NCBI GenBank assembly: GCA_000697055.1
Contig: JNDT01001733.1
Location: forward strand, 1-16,173
From: Saksenaea vasiformis B4078
Lineage: Eukaryota > Mucoromycota > Mucoromycetes > Mucorales > Saksenaeaceae
DNA length: 16,173 nucleotides
Reading direction: 5' to 3'
Shown here: one piece after another, positions 10,366 through 16,173 of the stretch
Numbering within the stretch: position 1 is the first letter of the stretch
Layout of the letters: every line of letters begins with the position of its first letter
Translations under genes and position numbers: made by a program
Notes under the pieces: model-generated
What the model was told of the DNA's origin: nothing
The model's input: only the letters and a program-made list of their open reading frames with translations
The model's database searches: none

Positions 10366-12290
10366 GGCTTTGCTGGTTATGATAGGAAAGGGACAAAAAC
10401 AAAAAAAAATCAGAAAGGTCTTCTCTTCTTTTGGAGCTGAAAAAAAAAAAAAGAACCCACCACAACCTCCAATACACAAAAAAAAAGGCTCATCCAATCA
10501 GAGGTGCCGCTGCCTGTGACGTTATCCACCGATCGGTGTTTAAATGTACATGTGAGTGCACTTCCGCAAGGATGCAACATACTCAAGGACAAAATCGAAA
10601 ATGGGAACATGAGCATGCGAGGAGTTCGCGCGGGAGGAAGTAAAGATTGTGAAGGTCGAACCTGACCGTCCTGTATTGGACATAGCTATTCTGAACTTAT
10701 TCTTTGCTGCGCTCAGCTTCGTTATCCACAATATCGCAATGAGTGCAATCTAGGTGTCATGATGATAAACGGTGCCGTACACGGCTGTGTATCGCCTGGT
10801 TGCTCAGAGTATTATACTTGCAACCATTGAGATATTTGAAATTAATAAATTTATTAACTGTGCGATATTCGGGATTTCATTAACATTGATGGTCAGCAAT
10901 TCGCCGCAGTACTCTCTTCTTGTTATCATCATTCATAAGACTTCTGCGACTCCAGTCCGATGTCCTTTGCACAGCTTTTCATTTTTACATGCGTGTCATT
11001 GTCAAAGACCATTAGGGAACACGTCATGACATTGTCCCCCCGTTTGGCGTGTATTCAATACTGAAGGCTAAATCTGTTAGGCGGGTTTACCTTACTGCAG
11101 ATGTGGATCGGGAGCGAATTGGGTGGCTTCTGTGATAAAGCGTGTTAATGAAATTGAAGTTATCATTCACTTACAGCTCAATCATACATGCATCCGTCTT
11201 CTGTGTCTTCCTCTGATCCTTGAGATAGTCGTGTAGTCGTGTAGTCGGACGAAGTGGTGAAGAGGAATACAGTGAAACCGTGGTGTAAACTGAGTTTATT
11301 CTGGAATCAGAACCAGAGATCAAGACTACACTATACGTTGATATTTATATTACGCTGAGTCGCGTCAGTAACGGAGTTCCTGAGTAGGATACTACAATCC
11401 TGGCGACTGATTTGTCTGTTACGTTTTGTATTTTTATGCTGGAACTTATTGTACTTCCTTTTCTGTAGTTATTTAGCGCATGAACTATATTCTCGCGTGC
11501 TCGCTCGCACTCTTGATGATTGTGAAAGCGGCGCAGGGCAGTACATGTTCCATAGAACTCGAATATTGTGCTCACATGCTTGAGAAAAGTACTCAACATG
11601 ACTACAGCGTGTCCTTCTCTTCCAAATCTTCGCAGTTGGGAACCCTAACTCGATCGTATCAATCTTAAGTCTCTTCGTTGTTATTTCTGAGAAAGCTTGG
11701 TGATGAGGGCATATATGAACAATATCGTTTAGTCAAACATCGTCGAATGCGGCGGGATCAAATCCTGCAGCTGCGTGATAGTAAGCATCCTCATAATAGA
11801 ATCCTAGAGACAAGGTTAGCTCCATCATGAAGCACAATTACAGAACAGTTGGAAGCAGCATGGACTAGTGATTTTGCAGCCTGAATGACTGTTGGCATCA
11901 ACTAAATAATACTTCGGGTCCAAGTCGAACAGATCTTGCGCTGGAAAATGATGCGCCTTTTGCACCTGGACAACTAGTTCAACTACGGAGAGCTATCAAT
12001 CGGATCTGCGAGATATAGCAACCTATGCCCTACGATATGTACTGTAGTTTCTCCATTACATCGTCTAGACGTAGACATATTCGTAGGTCAGTTCCCGTTT
12101 GTGTCCCTTTTGTTTATACTCCGCAGACGCGAATCTACGCGAACGCGTTGGTGAGCTGACCATGACACGCGTTTTCGCGCGACTATTTTACACACTGGAA
12201 ACTACTTCATATCATTAAGAGTACTCAATCGAGAGATGCATGGCTGATCACTGTCTACTAAAATCGGGGCAAAAGCATTTCATTTATTCA
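10366..12290. other. Long intergenic region without a supported gene
   Basis: About 1.9 kb separates the DUF3020 gene from the Nudix gene. The first 130 bases are A/T-run-rich leader of the DUF3020 gene. Around 11232-11396 is a possible solo LTR. A minus-strand frame of 84 codons (11345-11599) ends inside that LTR candidate. A 46-codon plus frame ends near 11829. None shows a known domain. The composition and fragmentary frames suggest decayed transposon sequence. Confidence 0.45.
11232..11396 (-). mobile_element. Possible solo LTR of a retrotransposon
   Basis: On the minus strand the segment starts TGTAGT (11396) and ends ACTACA (11232; an alternative end lies at 11240 because tcgtgtag is tandemly repeated). 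It carries a TATA-like atataaata near 11340-11348 and AATAAA at 11295-11300, spaced as in a compact LTR. No matching target duplication or second LTR was found, and no gag-pol reading frame is present, so this is a weak call. Confidence 0.3.
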
Positions 12291-12755
12291 TTACCGAAGA
12301 AGACGAGATGTAATTTCTAGGGGCTGTTGGCGGAAATGTTGAACGGGTATAAATAAGGGCTTGTACTGGTCGATGTCATTCCATGAGATCCATTGCCAGT
12401 CGCCTTCAACCTTTTCAGGTTCCATGGTTCGAAGTCGTCCAATATCCTTGATATCAACTGTACTCTGTACAAATATAGTCACGTAATGTTTCTTGTCTTC
12501 GGGCATAGGGTCATTGGTGGCGGTAAGAAACTCTATCTCGCTGAGTTCAAGATTGGTTTCTTCCAAAACTTCTCGCCGTGCGCAGTCTTCAAATGATTCA
12601 TTAAACTCGAGATGGCCTCCAGGGAGTTGCCAACAACCAGCGCCATGGGATCCTTTACGTCGACTCAATAAAACCTTGACACCATCATCAAATTTGCACT
12701 TGATAAAGCAGCCCACACCGACACGCACAGCAGGATCTGAACCAGCTGGAGACAT
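12291..12755 (-). CDS. Nudix hydrolase, NUDT15/MTH2-like
   Basis: A single exon gives 154 residues, close to the length of NUDT15-type proteins. The Nudix box spans residues 47-69 (GGHLEFNESFEDCARREV then LEETNL) and fits G-x5-E-x7-R-E-U-x-E-E, with Glu62, Glu65 and Glu66 as the expected metal-binding residues. The preceding RRKGSHGAGCWQLPGGH is characteristic of the NUDT15/MTH2 group, which hydrolyses nucleoside triphosphates (including oxidised ones) to monophosphates. The usual Gly of the box (E-E-x-G) is Asn68 here; some relatives also lack it, so activity is still likely. The C-terminal WQWISWNDI is typical of the fold. The substrate is inference. The 3' end lies at 12291 and no intron is needed. 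Confidence 0.93.
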   Translation of the reverse strand: MSPAGSDPAVRVGVGCFIKCKFDDGVKVLLSRRKGSHGAGCWQLPGGHLEFNESFEDCARREVLEETNLELSEIEFLTATNDPMPEDKKHYVTIFVQSTVDIKDIGRLRTMEPEKVEGDWQWISWNDIDQYKPLFIPVQHFRQQPLEITSRLLR

Positions 12756-13096
12756 CTGAATAGTTGAAGAAAAGGAACCTTCTGATCTGTCAGATTCTTT
12801 TTGAACTGTTCGCTGCCACAGTCACAGATATTGTGCCCGATCGCACGGGGAATGATCCATAGACGTCTGTGGGTTAGTATGATGTACGACGAACGTGGTT
12901 TTTACACGATTCTGTTTCAATCCTCCCCTTTGAGCTTAACGTACAACTATTTCTTTGAATACTATTGTTTGATATCGGGGTATATGAGCATCCCTATTAC
13001 AAACATCACAGTGACTTCCGTAATATGAGTCATCTAACCTCATACACAGAGTCACTACTGTTTGTCTTTCCGCATCGGGACTGCACTGCTGCGGTA
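12756..13096. other. Nudix upstream region and transposon flank
   Basis: This stretch holds the promoter side of the minus-strand Nudix gene and the left flank of the transposon. The only frames are short and featureless. Nothing more is recognised. Confidence 0.5.
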
Positions 13097-13098
13097 TA

Positions 13099-13298
13099 CT
13101 GGGTTTTTCCGTTGCACTGGCGTTCTTGAATGATTTTTTGACGCTCTAGTAAAGATTTGATTTGCGCGGACTTTCTATTTTATTTGGCGCTCATTACCCA
13201 AATGTGTTGGCGCTAAAGATTGGAGACTTTGCGTACACGACACTCGCATTTGCGCTTAAGGCCAGAGGCTTTGCGTCCACAGCAAATGCATTTGCGCT
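13099..13298 (+). repeat. Left terminal inverted repeat
   Basis: This 200-bp arm matches the reverse complement of 15688-15864. The main difference is an extra 23 bp at 13192-13214 that ends in a second ggcgct. Beyond 13298 degenerate copies of the subrepeat continue to about 13350 (ttgcgcttaagc, ctttacgcttac). Confidence 0.92.
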
Positions 13299-13395
13299 CA
13301 TACCTGGAAGCTTTACGCTTACAAGGAATATTGCGCTTAAGCTATAAACTTTGCATTCAATTCTGATTTATCTTCACCCAGATGCAGGTACAGCT

Positions 13396-13799
13396 TTAAT
13401 CTATGCATATGCTACTAAGTTTATTACAAATGTCATTAGTGGAGACATATTTGCTACGTTCTTTCTTGATATAACGGCCAGCCGTTGACTTAGATACTCC
13501 GGTGACTTCAGCTGCTTGCCTTACTGTCATGTGCTCCTGAAAATAAAGTCGTAAGATTTCCTCTTTTCTGGAATATCTCGACATTTGCGTGTTGGAAGAG
13601 ACTGGGCACCATTATTATCAGCATCCACAGTGGCTGCATCAGCATTGATTGTTTTTTCGACGCACTTTCCTTGGGCTTGACTTTTGGTTGCAGAAGACCC
13701 TGAATATAATTCTTCGTCACTATCATCGGCATAGACGGCCATATAATCAACGTCAAATTTGTAGGAAGAGATGGGCATTTTCAAAATTGCGTTTGTCAT
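13396..13799 (-). pseudogene. Helix-turn-helix accessory protein of the transposon, frame broken or spliced
   Basis: The minus frame from ATG 13799 encodes an acidic N-terminus (VYADDSDEELYSGSS) and ends at 13527. A second frame offset by one base (ATG 13584 to stop 13396) encodes SRKEEILRLYFQEHMTVRQA and AAEVTGVSKSTAGRYIKKE, a clear transposase-type helix-turn-helix. A one-base change near 13575-13590 would join them into a protein of about 135 residues with an acidic N-terminus and a DNA-binding C-terminus. Alternatives are an intron not visible to me, or a stand-alone 62-residue protein from 13584. The HTH resembles in layout the first HTH of the plus-strand transposase, so it may be a derived regulator. 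It is transcribed away from the transposase. Function is inferred. Confidence 0.6.
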
Positions 13800-13868
13800 G
13801 AAATCGAGTCTAGCTTAATGAACTTAAATAATTCTGCCATCACTAAGATGAGGGAATATTCAAGCCAA

Positions 13869-14091
13869 GAATTGGGACAGACTGAGAAATGAGCTGACGT
13901 GAATTGGGACAAGTTTGTGAGATGGGACAACTCGTGAATTAGAATTGGGACAGACTGAGAAATGAGCTGACGTGAAATGGGACAAGCTTGTGAGATGGGA
14001 CAACTCGTGAATTAGAATTGGGACAGACTAAGATGAGCTGATAGAATTGGGACAAGTAGGAAATGAACTGACGTACAATGGGACAGACTTG
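13869..14091 (+). repeat. 73-bp tandem repeats with nine TGGGACA motifs between the divergent genes
   Basis: Units start at 13869, 13942 and 14015. The first two are full and nearly identical (two differences); the third is partial and diverged. TGGGACA occurs at 13873, 13905, 13923, 13946, 13978, 13996, 14019, 14048 and 14079, always on the plus strand, spaced 32, 18 and 23 in each full unit. The array lies between the minus-strand HTH frame and the transposase start, where both promoters must be, so it is a likely protein-binding control region. The motif is not part of the terminal repeats. Confidence 0.9.
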
Positions 14092-14156
14092 TGATGACAG
14101 CTCGAGGATTAAACAAATGATGATGGCCAGTTGAATATTTAAAATCGCCTCGCGTC

Positions 14157-15605
14157 ATGATGCTTCCATTAACTCATCGAAAAAAAATGACAACTTTTAT
14201 CTACGAACTCGACTGCTTAGCTGATTATGCTATGGAACAGCATGGAGACCATGACACTGAAATTCACATGGAAGTGGATGCTTGGACTTCTGTAAACGCC
14301 GAATGGCAGCAGATGTCTGGTGAATCAGAAATTCAACAGCTAGTGACATACGAGGTAGGCTTTTACTTTTATTTCTGAAGGATTTCATGCAGGAACAAGA
14401 GCATCAGCCAGTCACCGAAACTGATGCCACCCATGAACTAGCCCAAAAGGAGAGTGTCAAGCGGCCCAGGAAGGCTAGAGGCCCCAATCGAAAGTACACT
14501 GAAAAGCAGATTGAGCAGTTGTTCGATCTTGTGATTGAACAAGGAATGGCTGCTGCTGGTATCTCTGGTATCAATGTCAGGACTACCCAGAGATACATCC
14601 AGATGTACAAGAAAGACCCTGAGATGAGATTGCCTGGTATTGAACGGAAGAATGCAGGCGGAAAAGGCAACCAGAAGCTGTTCGATGATCACAGTGCTTT
14701 CTTGGTGCAGTTTTATGAAAGAAATCCTGCAGCTACTCTCCAGGAAGCAAGGAATGCCTTGTGTCAGCAATTTCCTGACCTTTCTGTTACGCTCTCCGGC
14801 CTCCAGAAGCATTTGGTCAAGAAATGCAGCCTCACCATGAAGAAACTAGAAAAGCTCCCTGCTGCGAGAGTCAGCGACAAGGTGATTGACTGCCGTCACG
14901 ACGTAGTTATGGGCTGGCTAGCGGATGCGACTTTTAAGTTCTCGGATTGTGTCTTCATTGATGAAGCTGGGTTCAACATGCACATTAAGAGGAACTTTGG
15001 TCGCTCTGCACGAGGAAAACCTGCGAAAGCAGTAGTACCAGCTCAACGCGGTATCAGCATCACGATCTTGGGTGCCATTTCGCGTGATGGAGTGATAGAC
15101 TTGACATTGAGAAAGCCAGAAGCCGTGACCAGTAGCAAGAAACGAAAGCGCACAGGAAGCAAGGCAGTGGCTATCAATGGGCGCGTTGGTACAAGGTCTA
15201 CGCATTATTTGCAGTTCCTTTCCAACGTGATGGATATCCTAGACAGGCATAACATGCAAGGAAAGCATTTGGTCATGGATAACTCCCCCATCCATACCCC
15301 CAGACCGATCAAGGAACTAGTCGAAGCCCGTGGCTATCGTTGTGTTTACCTCCCGCCTTATTCCCCTTTTCTTAACCCGATAGAGGAATTTTGGTCAAAG
15401 GTCAAAGCAGGTAATGACACAGTTGGTTGAACAGAAAATAATTTCTTTTTCAGGCGTGAAACGGCACGAACTGAGTGCTAGCGATCAGTTGACGCCAAGG
15501 ATTGTTGCTGCCTCAAAGCTTGTAACAAAGGAAGATTGCTGTGCATGGATTCGACATTCTGAATCCTTTTTCCAGCCTTGTCTGGATAAGCAGCGCGTCC
15601 TGTAA
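14157..15605 (+). CDS. DD34E transposase, Tc1/IS630-like
   Basis: The model is three exons (14157-14354, 14393-15410, 15454-15605) with introns of 38 and 43 nt, GTAGGC...GCAG and GTAATG...TCAG, giving 455 residues. Residues about 101-141 (QLFDLVIEQGMAAAGISGI then TTQRYIQMYKK) and 178-219 form two helix-turn-helix units, the paired DNA-binding layout of this superfamily. The catalytic triad is Asp256 (CVFIDEAGFN), Asp362 (HLVMDNSPIHT) and Glu397 (PPYSPFLNPIEEFW), with 34 residues between the last two. KKRKR (315-319) is a likely nuclear signal. Exon 1 adds an acidic leader; initiation at 14387 would skip it. No stop or frameshift breaks the spliced frame, so the enzyme is potentially active. 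It would cut at the TA-flanked ends of the surrounding element. Confidence 0.9.
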
Positions 15606-15624
15606 CAGTCTCACGTTTTTTTTA

Positions 15625-15630
15625 AATAAA
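15625..15630 (+). terminator. Polyadenylation signal AATAAA of the transposase
   Basis: AATAAA lies 20 bases after the transposase stop and before the right inverted repeat, so the transcript can end inside the element. Confidence 0.6.
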
Positions 15631-15685
15631 AAGTAGAAAGAGTGTAGACTGTAAATATTTCTTAGCAACGCAGATTTTCCATCCT

Positions 15686-15769
15686 TAAGCGCAAATGCAT
15701 CTGTTGTGGACGCAAAGCCTCTGGCCTTAAGCGCAAATGCGAGTGTCGTGTACGCAAAGTCTCCAATCT
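15686..15769 (+). repeat. Two tandem 42-bp subterminal repeats
   Basis: Units at 15686-15727 and 15728-15769 both start taagcgcaaatgc and share acgcaaag at the same offset, with a third partial unit after 15770 (ttagcgcc). The mirror copies lie in the left arm. Such subterminal arrays are usual binding sites for transposases. Confidence 0.8.
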
Positions 15770-15864
15770 TTAGCGCCAAATAAAATAGAAAGTCCGCGCA
15801 AATCAAATCTTTACTAGAGCGTCACAAAATCATTGAAGAACGCCAGTGCAACGGAAAAACCCAG
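15688..15864 (-). repeat. Right terminal inverted repeat
   Basis: This 177-bp arm is the inverted partner of 13099-13298. It ends ggaaaaacccag, directly followed by the TA target site. Confidence 0.92.
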
Positions 15865-15949
15865 TAGTAGCATGTTTCTCCACCCCAGTGCACTTAAGTC
15901 ACGGAGAAGTATGACGTGAGTTTCTTTTCAACGTGACAGCAATTCTTAC

Positions 15950-16026
15950 CTGCCCGAAGACAGCACACCAGGTGCCTAACGAGAGGCTTGTTGGCAGTTC
16001 CTTACTGCCTAGCCCCGATATGGGGC
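15950..16026 (-). ncRNA. Hairpin cluster, candidate guide-RNA scaffold of a Fanzor-type element
   Basis: On the minus strand, four hairpins follow one another: GCCCC-atatc-GGGGC (16026-16012), GGCAG-taaggaa-CTGCC (16009-15993), GCCT-ctcgtt-AGGC (15987-15974), and CTGTC-ttcg-GGCAG (15963-15950), the last with a UUCG tetraloop and one G-U pair. The first two overlap the 3' end and stop of the Fanzor-like exon. In TnpB and Fanzor systems the guide RNA is encoded at and just past the 3' end of the nuclease gene, so position and density of structure fit. The role as guide RNA is inferred. Confidence 0.5.
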
Positions 16027-16173
16027 GGTTGTTGTAATGAGAGGGGTCTTGACTCTAGCTGATGTCCATTTTCCATGGAGGCAACTAGAATTCTTCTCAT
16101 GTTTCTTCCCGCGTTCACATCACGGTTCCAGAACTATACATTTAATGAGAACAGAACAACAGATATAAGAACA
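16002..16173 (-). CDS. Fanzor/TnpB-type RNA-guided nuclease, last exon, partial
   Basis: The minus strand from 16133 to the stop at 16002-16004 encodes 43 residues starting FWNRDVNAGRNMRRILVASM and containing NGHQLESRPLSLQQPP. The N-R-D-V-N-A-x-R-N-M block is the C-terminal RuvC motif of the TnpB/Fanzor family; the Asp (16119-16121) is the third catalytic residue. The preceding TAG (16134-16136) is in frame but sits in tgtatag, an acceptor-like sequence of the kind used by other introns in this window, so the exon probably begins at 16133. It could instead be a nonsense mutation. The rest of the gene, including the zinc ribbon and the other catalytic residues, is beyond the right edge or in the unreadable 40 bases before it. 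The family call rests on one short motif and its typical tail. Confidence 0.6.

Larger units (their letters stand above)
13099..15864 (+). mobile_element. Tc1/IS630-type transposon with long inverted repeats and two genes
   Basis: The element is 2766 bp. It is flanked by TA on both sides (13097-13098 and 15865-15866), the target duplication of the Tc1/mariner superfamily. Its ends begin ctgggtttttccgttgcact and are inverted repeats of 200 bp (left) and 177 bp (right) that differ at only about five positions apart from a 23-bp insertion on the left. Inside are a spliced DD34E transposase (plus, 14157-15605), a divergent minus-strand helix-turn-helix frame (13396-13799), and a repeat array between them. 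The near-identity of the inverted repeats and the open transposase suggest a recent insertion that may still be mobile. Confidence 0.9.

Noticed and set aside
10366..10497. N-terminal extension of the DUF3020 protein from an upstream ATG at 10497
   Set aside because: It would encode poly-Phe-type sequence from T-runs; the ATG at 10365 has a better context and starts a normal Thr/Ser-rich terminus.
11345..11599. Minus-strand 84-codon frame
   Set aside because: No domain recognised; it ends inside the candidate LTR, and a neighbouring frame is equally open upstream, so it is probably chance or decayed repeat.
11665..11829. Plus-strand short frame rich in Arg and Leu
   Set aside because: About 50 codons, no ATG at its beginning, no motif.
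13162..13347. Plus-strand frame similar to a minus-strand frame at 15513-15806
   Set aside because: The similarity is only the translated terminal inverted repeats; neither is a gene.
16041..16080. Hammerhead ribozyme suggested by ctgatg near 16058
   Set aside because: The conserved GAAA partner and three-stem layout are missing; the bases are explained by the Fanzor-like exon on the minus strand.
1..16173. tRNA, rRNA or CRISPR array
   Set aside because: No tRNA B-box with matching arms, no rRNA sequence and no regularly spaced repeat-spacer array were seen; the only tandem arrays belong to the transposon.

Overview
The window looks like chromosomal DNA of a filamentous fungus, most likely an early-diverging Mucoromycota (Mucorales-like) species. 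The reasons are many very short spliceosomal introns (about 38-70 nt, GT...AG, often ending tatag or ttag), a Zn2Cys6 transcription factor, a DUF3020-type fungal protein, an SR splicing factor close to fission-yeast Srp1, and several Tc1/mariner-type elements. All gene models were made by hand from splice signals and reading-frame continuity; no search was run.

Layout: 2-601, the broken 3' part of a Tc1-like transposase, disrupted at its second catalytic Asp motif. 602-1971, no gene I can support, with one long open minus-strand stretch. 1972-4676 (minus), a ten-exon gene for a 744-residue coiled-coil protein with a C-terminal membrane anchor and a short tail ending in Arg-Pro-Thr. 4677-5221, a divergent promoter region. 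5222-7137 (plus), a Zn2Cys6 transcription factor whose first CxxC is split by a GC-AG intron. 7529-8425 (minus), an Srp1-like SR protein. 9200-10365 (minus), a DUF3020 protein with a polyalanine tract. 10366-12290, a long non-coding stretch with a possible solo LTR. 12291-12755 (minus), a Nudix hydrolase.

13099-15864 is a complete-looking 2.77-kb transposon: TA target duplication, 177/200-bp terminal inverted repeats built from 42-bp subrepeats, an apparently intact spliced DD34E transposase on the plus strand, and a divergent minus-strand reading frame with a helix-turn-helix. Between the two genes lies an array of 73-bp repeats carrying nine copies of TGGGACA, a plausible control region.

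Immediately to its right, the minus strand carries what reads as the last exon of a TnpB/Fanzor-type RNA-guided nuclease (16002-16133, with the RuvC-III Asn-Arg-Asp-Val-Asn-Ala motif). The stop is followed and overlapped by four closely packed hairpins, one with a UUCG tetraloop (15950-16026). By analogy with TnpB omega-RNA this is a candidate guide-RNA scaffold. The Fanzor remnant with its hairpin cluster and the two-gene transposon with its iterated control region are the most interesting parts of the window. The housekeeping genes do not form an evident pathway; they are ordinary chromosomal neighbours between transposon insertions.
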